Shown: in pieces, positions 34,642 to 43,917 of the stretch | How positions within the stretch are numbered: the stretch's first letter is position 1 | Layout: each line of letters begins with the position of its first letter | NCBI RefSeq assembly: GCF_020329435.1 | Contig: NZ_JAGKJK010000006.1 | Span: forward strand, 1 to 64,000 | Length of the DNA stretch: 64,000 nt | Direction of reading: 5' to 3' | Source: Bradyrhizobium hereditatis | GTDB lineage: Bacteria; Pseudomonadota; Alphaproteobacteria; Rhizobiales; Xanthobacteraceae | Position numbers and translations under genes: made by a program | Notes under the pieces: generated by a model | Seen by the model: only the letters and a program-made list of their open reading frames with translations | The model's database searches: none | What the model was told of the DNA's origin: nothing

Positions 34642-36048
34642 ATGAGCCAGACATCGACCGAGCGGCTGAGGGACTATCTCGCCCAGCTCCCGCCCCAATC
34701 GCAGGCGCTGCTGATGCGCGAGTTCGAACGCGCCATCGAGCGCGGGGAGGAGGTCGCCGTCGCCAACCTCGTGCTCGAGCAATTGCGCAAGGTCGTGCGC
34801 GGAGCCGAGGAAGACGATGAGGCACGACCGCGGACCGACGATCCGGCGCGGCTGTTGTTCCGTCCGCTTGAGCCGTTTCTGGTCGAAAGTAATTTCCCGA
34901 TACGGGCCGGACAGATCAGGCGCTCCTCGCTGCTACCGGTCTGGCAGTGGCTTGGCCGGGACGGAGCGCCGGAAGCGGCAGCGGCATTCGAGGCTACGCT
35001 CGCCGGTATCAGACAGAGCGGCTCGACCGCCGGTCTGGAAGCCGCAACCCGCAAGTTCCAGCTCGCCGCTGCCGAGGCCATCGTCCAGGTCGCAACACCG
35101 GCACAGGGCGACGACCGGCATCGCGCGCTCTCCCGAATCGGTCCGCCGAACGTCGTCGAGGATTTGCTGTCGATCGGTGCGGTGCTGCGGGCCCGCGAGG
35201 CGATGGAGACGCTCGGCAGCAAGCTTCCCGGCCAGATGCGCGCGCTGACGCCCTCACAGCTCGAGATAGTGACCGCCGCGCTCAACGTACCCTCGTTGCA
35301 GACGCCGCAATTGTTGCCGTTCGCACTGTCGCTGATCATGCAGCGGCTGGCCTCGCCATGGCAGATCATCCGCCTCGCGATCAAGATGGCGGCGTCCGAC
35401 GACGAGATTCGCGTGGCTGCAACGCCCTATGGCGCCGCCGTCACGATCGCGCTGCACGATCTCTCGTTCCTGACCGCCTGTCTGCGCACGGATATCAGGC
35501 GCGGTCATTTCGATAATTTCGGAGACCAGCTGAAAATCTTGCACGACGGCGTGCGGGGACTGCGTACCGAGCTCGATCTGCGCAACGATTCCGTATGGGG
35601 CCGCCAGCTCACATCGATCCGTGCCGACATTTCCAATTCCCTACAGTCGGAAATCGAGAGCGTGCCGGGCCGGGTCCGCCGCCTGCTACGCCAGCGCTCT
35701 GACAAGGATATCGCCTCCGCGCCCAAGATCGACGCCTCAGAGGTAGAGGAGATTGCCGCCCTGATCGATTTCGTGGCGGTGTGCCGCACCTATGCCAGCG
35801 AACTCGCCATCAACGAGGTGACGCTGCGGACCTATTCCGACCTGCAGCATTACGTCGAGCAATCCACCGAGAGTCTGGTGCAGGCGCTGCGCGGCGGCGA
35901 CACCAAGGCACGCGCTTACCGGCAGATGCAGACCAAAGCGGCGATCCGCTTCTGCGAAATCCTGTTCGGCCATGACTATGCGTCGCTGATGAACCGGGCG
36001 GCCGAAAATGCCGTGACCGGCGAGCGCAAGGTGAGCAAGGCCGGCTAG
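34642..36048 (+). CDS. Conserved hypothetical helical protein, 468 residues
   Basis: The product is soluble, with no signal peptide, and looks almost entirely helical (RLRDYLAQLPPQSQALLMREFERAIERG split here only as illustration of two adjacent helices; further EVEEIAALIDFVAVCRTYAS). No catalytic motif or known fold can be recognised. Charged helices around 300-400 could form a coiled coil. The ATG at 34642 follows a weak binding site AGGCG. It stands alone between the kinase gene and the convergent mntR. Similar proteins seem common in Bradyrhizobium genomes, but I cannot name a family. Confidence 0.75.
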   Translation: MSQTSTERLRDYLAQLPPQSQALLMREFERAIERGEEVAVANLVLEQLRKVVRGAEEDDEARPRTDDPARLLFRPLEPFLVESNFPIRAGQIRRSSLLPVWQWLGRDGAPEAAAAFEATLAGIRQSGSTAGLEAATRKFQLAAAEAIVQVATPAQGDDRHRALSRIGPPNVVEDLLSIGAVLRAREAMETLGSKLPGQMRALTPSQLEIVTAALNVPSLQTPQLLPFALSLIMQRLASPWQIIRLAIKMAASDDEIRVAATPYGAAVTIALHDLSFLTACLRTDIRRGHFDNFGDQLKILHDGVRGLRTELDLRNDSVWGRQLTSIRADISNSLQSEIESVPGRVRRLLRQRSDKDIASAPKIDASEVEEIAALIDFVAVCRTYASELAINEVTLRTYSDLQHYVEQSTESLVQALRGGDTKARAYRQMQTKAAIRFCEILFGHDYASLMNRAAENAVTGERKVSKAG

Positions 36049-36069
36049 CGCCCAGTTCGACCTATTGTG

Positions 36070-36528
36070 TCATGTCTTGTGTCGAAGGAATTCGGCGAAG
36101 GCCTTGAGGGTCACATCGGAAACATGATGTTCGATTCCCTCCGCGTCGGCTTCGGCGGCTTCCTGCGGAACGCCTAGCGCCAACAGAACGTCCACCACCA
36201 GCCGGTGACGGGCGCGGACGCGCTTGGCGAGATTCTCGCCCTTTTCGGTGAGGAATACCCCGCGATAGGGGCGGGCGGTCACCAGATCTTCGCGCTTCAA
36301 CCGCGCAATCGTGTCGATTGCTGTCGGATGTGATACGCCCAGTCTGCGCGCGATATCAGTAGGACGAGCCTCGCCGGTCGTTCCGAGCAGGTCCGAAATG
36401 AGTTCGACATAATCTTCCAGAACCGCAGTTGACCGCGCCGTCCGTGCCTTTCCGAAGCGGCGCGCCTGCGTTTGTTCTGCAGGCATTGGCTGCATCGGCT
36501 TGGCCCGATCTGTCGAGGGCTTGCGCAA
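36070..36528 (-). CDS. mntR: MntR-type manganese-responsive regulator (DtxR family)
   Basis: The 152-residue product matches E. coli-type MntR: an N-terminal extension, LEDYVELISDLL, the winged helix-turn-helix (TDIARRLGVSHPTAIDTIAR), YRGVFLTEKGENLA, and the dimer/metal domain GIEHHVSDVTLKAF. All metal ligands known from MntR are present: Asp39, Glu42, His108, Glu130, Glu133 and His134. It represses or activates genes in response to Mn(II). A TTG start is used because AAAGGTG lies upstream; ATG codons at 36495 and 36486 are alternatives. It is divergent from the TonB-dependent receptor gene, whose upstream dyad at 36689-36704 is a plausible target. Confidence 0.93.
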   Translation of the reverse strand: MRKPSTDRAKPMQPMPAEQTQARRFGKARTARSTAVLEDYVELISDLLGTTGEARPTDIARRLGVSHPTAIDTIARLKREDLVTARPYRGVFLTEKGENLAKRVRARHRLVVDVLLALGVPQEAAEADAEGIEHHVSDVTLKAFAEFLRHKT

Positions 36529-36688
36529 CTCTGCACCTTTCAGACGAATCCAACGAGACGAGGCGGACCATGGCGCGCTGCCGACAACATTGCAAGTTTA
36601 GCGCCCTGTCACTGATCTGCAACAGACTAGCGCAGGCCCGGCAAGGCTCACCTGCCGCGCCTTGACAGATAACGGTGGAGCATTAACG

Positions 36689-36704
36689 TGTAGTATCACC
36701 TACA
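36689..36704. promoter_or_regulatory. Candidate metalloregulator operator, copy 1 (receptor promoter)
   Basis: TGTAGTATCACCTACA has arms TGTAG and CTACA spaced by six bases. It ends 49 bp before the receptor ATG; TTGACA at 36662-36667 could be a -35 element, so the dyad would overlap the -10 region. A 14/16 identical copy lies before exbB. Confidence 0.6.
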
Positions 36705-36753
36705 TTCTGATGTCGCGGCTTATTCCTGTGGCACGATCGGATCGGAGAGGAAT

Positions 36754-39700
36754 ATGCGCGCGACCAGGATAGCCCTTGTGGGCACGTCGGCACTGGCCAT
36801 GGCTTGGCTGAGCAACGCTGCGACACTCGCGCAAACAGCAGCGCCAGCGCCCATGGCGCCTCAGGCCGCGCCTCCTGCCGAAACGCCGCCTCCCGCACAG
36901 GCTCCGGCAGCGGTGCAAGCCCCGCCGGCGTCTGCTGCGTCGCAGACGGCGCCGGCACCGGCCACCGCGGCGGGATCGCCGAACGCGCCGGCGGAAATCG
37001 ATATGCCGCAGGTGACTGTGGAAGGGCGACAGCCCAAGCCGGCACGGCGGGCCGCGCGTGGCGATTCCGGCCGCTCTTCGAGGACCGTTTCGGCGCCGGC
37101 GCCGACTCCTGTGCCGCCGACCGCGCCGGCATCGCCTTTCAATCCACCATTCGCCCCATTATCGACGATCGCAAGCGGGCAGATCCAGACCGGCAGCAGC
37201 AATGGCGGATTCGGCAGCCTGTTCACCAATATGCCGGGGGCTACTTCCGCCGGCCTGGCAACTGAATCCTCGCGTCCCGTTTTGCGCGGCTTAACCGACG
37301 CAAAGGTCCGCATTCAGGAGAACGGCGTAGGCGCCGTAGACGTGTCTGACATCGCGCAGGATCACGCGGTGCCGATCGACCCTCTCGCCATCCAGAAGGT
37401 CGACGTTGTGCGGGGACCGGGCGCACTCCGCTTCGGTTCGCAAGCCGTTGGCGGCGTCGTTGACGTCAACAACAATCGGATTCCGACTGCTGCGCCGCTC
37501 GGGGGAGTGGCCGCGGAATTGAGGTCCGCCGTGACGAGCGTCAACAGAGGGTGGGAGAGCGGGCTCTTGCTGGATGCCGGCGGCCGCAATGCCGCCGTTC
37601 ATGCCGACATCTACGGGCGATCCTCCGGCGACTACAATGTTCCAAGCTATCCGTATCTCGCTCCGCCTGTCCCTGCGCCGGCCTTCAACGGCAAGCAGCC
37701 GAATTCGGCCTCGCAGAGTGCGGGCGCGGCGATCGGCGGCTCCTATCTTTTCGACGGTGGTTATGCCGGCATCGCTGTCTCCCGTTTCACCAGCGACTAC
37801 CACGTCCCTGGCATTGCGACCGCGGAAGCCCGTCAGCACAACGACCTCGAGCAAACCAAGATCAGCTCCAAGGGCGAGTATCGTCCGGACGCGAGCACGC
37901 TGGCGGCGATCAGGTACTGGACTGGATACTCGGAATACCGGCACGACGAGACAGTGCTTGCCAACACCGGCTTCCAGGAGATTGCTGCCACCTTCAAGAA
38001 CAGGCAGACCGAGGGAAAGCTCGAGGTCGAGTTCGCGCCCTTCACGACGCCGCTGGGGCCGCTCACCAGCATTGTCGGCGCGCAAGGCGCCTACCAGCAA
38101 CTGGATACGGCGGGCCAGGCGATCCTGCTTCCGGCCTTGACCAGAACGGCGGCCGCGTACTTCCTCAATGAAGTCAGGCACACCGATACGCTGCGCACGC
38201 AGTTGGCCGGACGGATTGAGGGAGTAGCTATCGAGGGAACGGCATTCACTTTTCCGCCGAATCTTCTTCCGCCTCCGGACGAGCCGGGCAGGGCTGCTGC
38301 CAAGCTCGACTTCATGCCGAAGAGCATCAGCTTCGGCGTCATCAAGGATCTTCCGTCCTCGCTGGTCGCGAGCCTGACGCTGCAGAGAATCGAGCGTGCG
38401 CCGCGTCCCCTGGAACTGTTCGCGCAAGGTCCCGATGGTTCGGAGAAGACGTTCAAGATCGGCAACCCAAATCTCGGCATTGAAACCGCGAACACGGCGG
38501 AAGTCGGCTTGAAGCGCACCCATGGCGATTTCAGGTTCGCCGCGAATGCTTACTACACGGCCTACAACAAGTTCATTTTCTCGCGCGCTACCGGCATCTT
38601 TTGCCAGGAAACGTTTGCGTCATGCGGAACCGGGACGGACTACATCCAGGTCAACTACGACCAGCGCGATGCAGTTTTCCGCGGCTGCGAACTGGCGTGG
38701 CAGTGGGATGCCGCACAACTCGCCAATGGCACTGTCGGCATCGATGGCCAATATGATGTGGTGCGGGCGACATTCACCGACGGCAGCAACGTGCCGCGCA
38801 TTCCGCCGATGCGTCTTGGGGGCGGCGTCTACTGGCGCAGCGAAAATTGGTTCGTCCGCGCAGGTTGGCTGCATGCGTTTGCGCAGAACGACGTTCCGCA
38901 ATTCGACACGCCGACCGCTGGATACGACCTGGTCAAGGTGCAGCTCGAGCATCGGAAGTTCTGGAAGGACTCGCCGTGGGGTGCGGTGGAGGTTACGACC
39001 GGGCTCGTTGGTGACAATCTGCTCAACGCCAACATTCGCAACGCCGTTCAATTTCACAAGGACGAGATCCTGCAGCCCGGACGCGGCTTCAAGCTGTTCC
39101 TCAATGTCAAATACGGTGCCGAAAGGTCGAGCGGACCGCCCGGCACCTGGATCGGCGCGCCGCGCCGGCCCGCTATCGACGGCTTCTTCAAGAGTCCTGT
39201 AGCCGAGGCGGCCTGGAATTGGGCGGGAATCTACGCAGGTGGCAACATCGGCTATCTTAGGGGGCAGGGGATCACCAATGCCGCGTTCAACGACGCTGCC
39301 AGCGGAGCATCGCTTGCTGGAGCCCGCTTGTCGGCCACCCACAACACCGTCAGCATCGGCGTTCAGTCGGGCTATAACTGGACGTCGGGCAGAATTCTGG
39401 CGGGCATCGAGGGAGACTTTGATTATCGCGATCAGCGCGGGCGCAGCGCGGCCGCTTGCCCCGGCAACCTCTGCAACGCGGCGCTCGCTCCACTTGATGC
39501 CACAGTGAGCGCAAGTCTGGATTATCGCTTGGGCTGGGTGGCCTCGATTCGCGGTCGCGTCGGAACGTTGGTGACGCCTGATGTGCTAGCCTACGCCACC
39601 GCGGGCGTTCCGTTCGGCAAGATCACGACGTCAACTGCCGTCGCGGGATTCGATAATGTGGGTGCCGCGACGACGGCGCCTCTGGATCGGCATGTGTATC

Positions 39701-39918
39701 GCTTCGGCTGGGCCGTGGGTGGCGGTCTCGAGATGCGGTTGACAGGCAATTGGACCGGAAAGCTCGAATATCTTCACATGGATTTCGGGTCGGTGCGCTC
39801 GACACCGCCTACGGCCGTCAACACTGCCGTTGCGTTCGACGCCAACACGCGCGTGACAAGCGACGCGATCAAAGTCGGGGTGAACTACAGGTTTGGTGGA
39901 GCTGGTGTCATGGAATGA
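36754..39918 (+). CDS. TonB-dependent receptor fused to a C-terminal Omp25-like beta-barrel
   Basis: The 1054-residue protein has a signal peptide (cleavage near residue 27, TLAQ), a Pro/Ala-rich stretch (28-80), a TonB-box-like MPQVTVEG (about 84-91), a plug domain with VDVVRGPGALRFGSQAVGGVVDV, and a 22-stranded-type barrel ending near residue 791 with FKLFLNVKYG. It resembles the ZnuD-like group of metal receptors. From residue 821 (WNWAGIYAGGNIGYL) a second domain begins: 234 residues with YNWTSGRILAGIEGDFDY, GWVASIRGRVGTLV, LAYATAGVPFG and a terminal VGVNYRF, a complete 8-stranded porin/Omp25-like barrel. Two barrels in one chain are very unusual. There is no stop or frameshift between them. 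The dyad upstream, the divergent mntR and the nearby exbB-exbD-tonB operon point to metal uptake. Confidence 0.88.
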   Translation: MRATRIALVGTSALAMAWLSNAATLAQTAAPAPMAPQAAPPAETPPPAQAPAAVQAPPASAASQTAPAPATAAGSPNAPAEIDMPQVTVEGRQPKPARRAARGDSGRSSRTVSAPAPTPVPPTAPASPFNPPFAPLSTIASGQIQTGSSNGGFGSLFTNMPGATSAGLATESSRPVLRGLTDAKVRIQENGVGAVDVSDIAQDHAVPIDPLAIQKVDVVRGPGALRFGSQAVGGVVDVNNNRIPTAAPLGGVAAELRSAVTSVNRGWESGLLLDAGGRNAAVHADIYGRSSGDYNVPSYPYLAPPVPAPAFNGKQPNSASQSAGAAIGGSYLFDGGYAGIAVSRFTSDYHVPGIATAEARQHNDLEQTKISSKGEYRPDASTLAAIRYWTGYSEYRHDETVLANTGFQEIAATFKNRQTEGKLEVEFAPFTTPLGPLTSIVGAQGAYQQLDTAGQAILLPALTRTAAAYFLNEVRHTDTLRTQLAGRIEGVAIEGTAFTFPPNLLPPPDEPGRAAAKLDFMPKSISFGVIKDLPSSLVASLTLQRIERAPRPLELFAQGPDGSEKTFKIGNPNLGIETANTAEVGLKRTHGDFRFAANAYYTAYNKFIFSRATGIFCQETFASCGTGTDYIQVNYDQRDAVFRGCELAWQWDAAQLANGTVGIDGQYDVVRATFTDGSNVPRIPPMRLGGGVYWRSENWFVRAGWLHAFAQNDVPQFDTPTAGYDLVKVQLEHRKFWKDSPWGAVEVTTGLVGDNLLNANIRNAVQFHKDEILQPGRGFKLFLNVKYGAERSSGPPGTWIGAPRRPAIDGFFKSPVAEAAWNWAGIYAGGNIGYLRGQGITNAAFNDAASGASLAGARLSATHNTVSIGVQSGYNWTSGRILAGIEGDFDYRDQRGRSAAACPGNLCNAALAPLDATVSASLDYRLGWVASIRGRVGTLVTPDVLAYATAGVPFGKITTSTAVAGFDNVGAATTAPLDRHVYRFGWAVGGGLEMRLTGNWTGKLEYLHMDFGSVRSTPPTAVNTAVAFDANTRVTSDAIKVGVNYRFGGAGVME

Positions 39919-39976
39919 TCGTCGAAGCGAAGCCTCCCGAGCAGACGATCAGTTCCGTGTTCGATCCGCCAACTGT

Positions 39977-40732
39977 CTATTTTACAGTGAAGCGGATCGG
40001 TTGCTTCACGACAACGAACTCGCCGGGGAACGTCGCGGGCGGCGCAGGAAAGGGTTGGGCGCGCTTCAGGAGCGCGATGGCTTCCTCGTCAAGGGCCCCG
40101 GAGCCCGAGCTCTGAGTCACACGTGCGCCAACCACCATTCCTTGCCGATCGAGCGTAAACGATACCTGCGCCGTTCCTTGCTCGCGCTTGGCACGTGCGG
40201 CTTCAGGATATCGCTTGTTCTTTTCCACGAGGGCAAGGACCTTGGTTCGCCACGTCATCACCGCCTCGGAATTTTTGTCATTCGGCACGCCTTGGGTCGG
40301 CGCCGTCGCTACCGGCGCGATCCGCTCGTTGATCGCAGGCGGGGCTGATGTCGTGGCGGCCGCCGCTTGCTGCTGCGGCGTCACCTCAAGCTGCGGTTTG
40401 GTCGGGAGCGCCGCGGCAGCATCCGGATTGGGAGCAGGCGGCAGCACGGGTGTTTCGTCCGGCGGTGTCTCCTCAGGCTTCGCTACCGGCTGCGCCTCGG
40501 ACATCACCTGTTCCGGACCGGGCGCGATATCGGTCGGCGTCGTCGAAGGCGCTGCGGTGAGCGGCGCAAGGTCAACCACGATTGCGCCTGAGGGTTCGGC
40601 AGCCACGGTATCATCGGCATGGCGCCAGGTGGCGAGCGCAGCGGTCAATCCAGCATAGACGCACAGCACGGCAAGGCTGCTGAACATCCATCGTCGCAGG
40701 TCGGAACGATCCTCGGCTGCAAGCTGCATCAT
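39977..40732 (-). CDS. tonB: TonB energy transducer
   Basis: The 251-residue product has one N-terminal helix (about 16-34), a Pro/Ala/Glu-rich periplasmic spacer (55-150) and the C-terminal TonB domain with KNKRYPEAARAKREQGTAQV and the SGSGALDEEAIALLKRAQPF motif. It transmits proton-motive force from ExbBD to outer-membrane receptors by binding their TonB boxes. Its start overlaps the end of exbD by four bases. The stop lies 59 bp from the convergent receptor gene, its likely partner. Confidence 0.95.
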   Translation of the reverse strand: MMQLAAEDRSDLRRWMFSSLAVLCVYAGLTAALATWRHADDTVAAEPSGAIVVDLAPLTAAPSTTPTDIAPGPEQVMSEAQPVAKPEETPPDETPVLPPAPNPDAAAALPTKPQLEVTPQQQAAAATTSAPPAINERIAPVATAPTQGVPNDKNSEAVMTWRTKVLALVEKNKRYPEAARAKREQGTAQVSFTLDRQGMVVGARVTQSSGSGALDEEAIALLKRAQPFPAPPATFPGEFVVVKQPIRFTVK

Positions 40733-41154
40733 GGTGATGAGGCTTGCTCCATGCCCACCAGGGCGACCTTGAGATAGCCGGCGGCGCGCAGCAGGTTCAT
40801 GACCTGCATCACTTCGCCATAGGGGACGAGCTTGTCGGCGCGCAGGAAAATGCGGGTATCCTTCTGGCCGCTGGTGCTAGCATCGAGCACGCCGGGCAGT
40901 GCGGCTCGGCCGACCGTTTCGTTCCCGACGGAGAGCGACAGGTCGGGCTTCACGGTCAGATAGACCGGCTTGTCGGGCCGCGGCTGCGGCTGGGCGTTCG
41001 ACGCAGGAAGATCGACAGCGATATCGACGGTCGCAAGCGGGGCCGCGACCATGAAGATGATCAGAAGCACGAGAATGACGTCGATGAACGGCGTCACGTT
41101 GATCTCATGGACCTCGGAAAGATCGCCATTGCCCTGATTGAGACCGGCGGCCAT
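40729..41154 (-). CDS. exbD: ExbD biopolymer transport protein
   Basis: The 141-residue product has one membrane helix with the essential aspartate in INVTPFIDVILVLLIIFMVA, and a periplasmic domain ending in VMNLLRAAGYLKVALVG. ExbD sits inside the ExbB pentamer and carries the proton path for TonB energisation. It is the second gene of exbB-exbD-tonB, 5 bp after exbB and overlapping tonB. Confidence 0.95.
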   Translation of the reverse strand: MAAGLNQGNGDLSEVHEINVTPFIDVILVLLIIFMVAAPLATVDIAVDLPASNAQPQPRPDKPVYLTVKPDLSLSVGNETVGRAALPGVLDASTSGQKDTRIFLRADKLVPYGEVMQVMNLLRAAGYLKVALVGMEQASSP

Positions 41155-41159
41155 GGCTG

Positions 41160-41978
41160 CTACTCCGCCGCCGCGAGATGCCGCCGCACGAGCAGGGTGC
41201 CGCTGTCGAGGTCACGCCCAACCAGCCGCGAGATCTCCGCCGATCCATCTCCGAGCAGCGCCCGATAGGAAGCGATTTGGCGCGCGAACAGATTGTAGAT
41301 CACGACCGCGGGAATGGCCGCCACCAGCCCCAGCGCGGTGGCGAGCAGCGCTTCGGCAATTCCAGGGGCGACCACGGCGAGGTTTGTGGTTTGCGACTTG
41401 GAGATACCGATGAAGCTGTTCATGATGCCCCAGACCGTGCCGAACAATCCCACGAACGGGCCGGTCGATCCGATGGTCGCCAGCACGCCGGTGCCGAAGG
41501 CAACGCGTCTGCTCGCCGCCGCCTCGATCTGCTGCAGTCTGGAAGCGATCCTCGCCTTGATGCCTTCCTTGTCCATTCGATCAGTGCTCAACCCGAGCTC
41601 GGTGACGGCGCCCTCGAGCAATTGTGCAACCGCGCCTTCACCCACCTGCCGAACGGCGTCATCCGTGCATCTGGCGTTGGCGAGTTCGCGCAAAGCGGCG
41701 CGGGCATTCCGCCGCAGCCTCACCAATTCGATGGTTTTCGAGAGCCATACCGTCCAGGTCGCTGCGGTCGCAAAGACCAGGCCGACCATCACCGCTTTGA
41801 CGACGATATCCGCCTGCATGAACATGCCCCACGGGCTGAGATCCCGGGGCAGCATTGCAGCCCCGACCGCCGTTGCGGCGTCATTGGCTTTGGCCGGGAA
41901 GCACGGCAGCAACAGGGGAAGTGTAAGAATGGGAGCGCCGCGGCGGAGCCCGCGTCGAAATGCAGTCCAAGATCGCAT
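41160..41978 (-). CDS. exbB: ExbB proton channel protein
   Basis: The 272-residue product has a signal-like N-terminus ([16 protein letters not shown]), as in rhizobial ExbB, then three membrane helices: [39 protein letters not shown] and [19 protein letters not shown]. The [15 protein letters not shown] segment is diagnostic of MotA/TolQ/ExbB channels. It forms the stator ring for ExbD. It is the first gene of the operon; the dyad at 42021-42036 lies 42 bp upstream of its start. Confidence 0.95.
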   Translation of the reverse strand: MRSWTAFRRGLRRGAPILTLPLLLPCFPAKANDAATAVGAAMLPRDLSPWGMFMQADIVVKAVMVGLVFATAATWTVWLSKTIELVRLRRNARAALRELANARCTDDAVRQVGEGAVAQLLEGAVTELGLSTDRMDKEGIKARIASRLQQIEAAASRRVAFGTGVLATIGSTGPFVGLFGTVWGIMNSFIGISKSQTTNLAVVAPGIAEALLATALGLVAAIPAVVIYNLFARQIASYRALLGDGSAEISRLVGRDLDSGTLLVRRHLAAAE

Positions 41979-42020
41979 CGGGTTGCCTCTGAGGGGGAGA
42001 TTAACGCCTTAGCCTCATTT

Positions 42021-42036
42021 TGTAGCATCACCTACG
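42021..42036. promoter_or_regulatory. Candidate metalloregulator operator, copy 2 (exbB promoter)
   Basis: TGTAGCATCACCTACG differs from the copy before the receptor gene at only two of 16 positions, one of them in the spacer. It lies 42 bp upstream of the exbB start, in the leftward promoter region. Confidence 0.6.
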
Positions 42037-42278
42037 TCTTGGTGTAAATGCCAGCCAGGCAAGCTGGGTGGCCCGTCCGTGCATGGCGGTTCCGATGCAA
42101 TTCAAGCGACCTGGCGTTTCCCCGGAGATCTCGCGAGCAGGCCGGCGGATGACCCCCGATACCCGCGGTATTTCCTGCCGCATTTGTCAATTGCCGGGCT
42201 TGCCGCCGGTGGTGTAAAGCGGCGCATCGTTGGCGCTTATTCTCATTCTAAAACGCCATTCCGCCCGGGAACCGCTTG

Positions 42279-43382
42279 ATGACGCTGTGGTTTGTGTTCG
42301 CGCTGATGACGGTCGCGGCGATCTTCGCCGTGCTCTGGCCATTGAGCCGCAGCTCTTCCGCGAAAGGGGGCGGCAGTGAGACGGCGGTCTACAAGGATCA
42401 GCTCGCCGAAATCGATCGCGACGTCGCCGCCGGGCTGATCGGCGTGGCCGAGGCCGAGGCCGCGCGGGTCGAAATCGGCCGCCGCCTGCTCGCCGCTGCG
42501 GAGGGCGAACGCGACCTGCCGTCGGGCGCAAATCTCGGCCTGCGCCGCGCCTCGGCGATCCTGGCTTTGATCGGTTTGCCGATCGCAGCCGTGACGTTCT
42601 ATCTGTCGCTGGGATCGCCGCGTCTTGGGGATTTCCCGCTGGCCTCGCGCGTGCGGACGGCCGACGCCAACCAGCCGATCGAAAACATGGTGGCGCAGGT
42701 CGAAGCGCATCTGGAAAAGAATCCGACCGACGGCCGCGGTTGGACCGTGCTGGCGCCGGTGTTGGCGAGGCTCGGCCGGTTCGATGATGCTGTCAGGGCC
42801 TATCGCAACGCGATCAACTACGCTGGAGACAGCGCCGAGCGCCGCTCCGATCTCGGCGAGGTCCTTGCGGGCGCGGCAGGCGGCGTCGTCACGGCGGAGG
42901 CCAAGGCCGAATTCGAACGCGCGGTGGCGCAGAACGCCGATGAGCCCAAGGCCAATTATTTCCTCGGGCTGGCTGCCGAACAGGACGGCCGCCAGGCCGA
43001 CGCCGCCGCGATCTGGCAAGGCATGCTCGCCAAGGCGCCGGCCGACGCGCCATGGCGCCCGCTGCTCCAGTCGGCCCTGGCGAGGGTCGGTGCACCGGCC
43101 GCGCCGGCGGTCTCCGGAGACGCGATGGCCGCAGCCAAGGACATGAATGAAGACGACCGTAACGCGATGATCCGCGGCATGGTCGACCGTCTCGCGACGC
43201 GGCTGAAGCAGAACGGCGACGATGTCGAGGGATGGTTGCGGCTGGTGCGAGCCTATATGGTGATGGGTGAGCGCGATAAGGCGGTGAGCACGCTCACCGA
43301 GGCGCGGCAGGCGGTCGGGAGCGACGCGGAACGCTTGCGCCAGCTCAATGACGGCCTGAAGAAACTCGGGCTTGATGGATGA
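42279..43382 (+). CDS. ccmI: Cytochrome c maturation protein CcmI
   Basis: The 367-residue product holds apocytochrome c for haem ligation. Two membrane helices (about 2-20 and 88-107) flank a cytoplasmic loop with VYKDQLAEIDRDVAAGLI and ARVEIGRRLL, the CcmI leucine-zipper-like region; the periplasmic part has TPR-like repeats (NPTDGRGWTVLAPVLARLGR). In Bradyrhizobium the gene is called cycH. The start ATG 42279 is preceded in frame by a TTG. It begins the ccmI-ccmE-ccmF-ccmH operon. Confidence 0.95.
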   Translation: MTLWFVFALMTVAAIFAVLWPLSRSSSAKGGGSETAVYKDQLAEIDRDVAAGLIGVAEAEAARVEIGRRLLAAAEGERDLPSGANLGLRRASAILALIGLPIAAVTFYLSLGSPRLGDFPLASRVRTADANQPIENMVAQVEAHLEKNPTDGRGWTVLAPVLARLGRFDDAVRAYRNAINYAGDSAERRSDLGEVLAGAAGGVVTAEAKAEFERAVAQNADEPKANYFLGLAAEQDGRQADAAAIWQGMLAKAPADAPWRPLLQSALARVGAPAAPAVSGDAMAAAKDMNEDDRNAMIRGMVDRLATRLKQNGDDVEGWLRLVRAYMVMGERDKAVSTLTEARQAVGSDAERLRQLNDGLKKLGLDG

Positions 43383-43422
43383 ACGGGACGGCGGCAGCTG
43401 GAAGGCACGATAAGGAACAGAA

Positions 43423-43917
43423 ATGACACGCAAGCAACGGCGTTTGACCATGATCGGCGGCTCGCTCGCGGTGCTCGCGGTTGCGGCAGGGCTAGTGCTG
43501 AACGCCATGCGCGATTCCATCGTGTTCTTTTCCACGCCGACCATGGCGGCCGAGAAGCAGATTCCAACCGGCAAGCGGTTCCGTCTTGGGGGCCTGGTTC
43601 AGCCGGGATCGCTCGTGAAGGGCGACAATCTCGCGGTCAATTTCAGCATCGCCGACGGCAGTGCCGCGCTGCCGGTCGCCTACAAGGGAATTTTGCCGGA
43701 TCTGTTCCGCGAGGGGCAGGGCGTCATCGCCGAGGGCGCGCTGGATGCCTCCGGCGTGTTCAAGGCCGACACGGTTCTCGCCAAGCATGACGAGACCTAC
43801 ATGCCCAAGGATGTCGCCGACGCCTTGAAGAAGCAGGGGCACTGGAAGGACGATTACGCGAAGCAGGGCACCACGGCGGCACAGGCCCAAGGAACTATCC
43901 AGGGAACCACGAAGTGA
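43423..43917 (+). CDS. ccmE: Haem chaperone CcmE
   Basis: The 164-residue product has an N-terminal membrane anchor ([17 protein letters not shown]) and an OB-fold periplasmic domain. The haem-binding motif HxxxY is present: His122 forms the covalent haem bond and Tyr126 is the axial ligand in [14 protein letters not shown] precedes the ATG. The stop overlaps the ccmF start by four bases. It is called cycJ in Bradyrhizobium. Confidence 0.97.
   Translation: MTRKQRRLTMIGGSLAVLAVAAGLVLNAMRDSIVFFSTPTMAAEKQIPTGKRFRLGGLVQPGSLVKGDNLAVNFSIADGSAALPVAYKGILPDLFREGQGVIAEGALDASGVFKADTVLAKHDETYMPKDVADALKKQGHWKDDYAKQGTTAAQAQGTIQGTTK

Noticed and set aside
37291..38523. 410-codon frame antisense to the TonB receptor
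   Set aside because: Shadow of the receptor frame, no start site and no domains.
42243..43574. 443-codon frame antisense to ccmI and ccmE
   Set aside because: His/Arg/Gln-rich shadow; ccmI and ccmE have diagnostic motifs.
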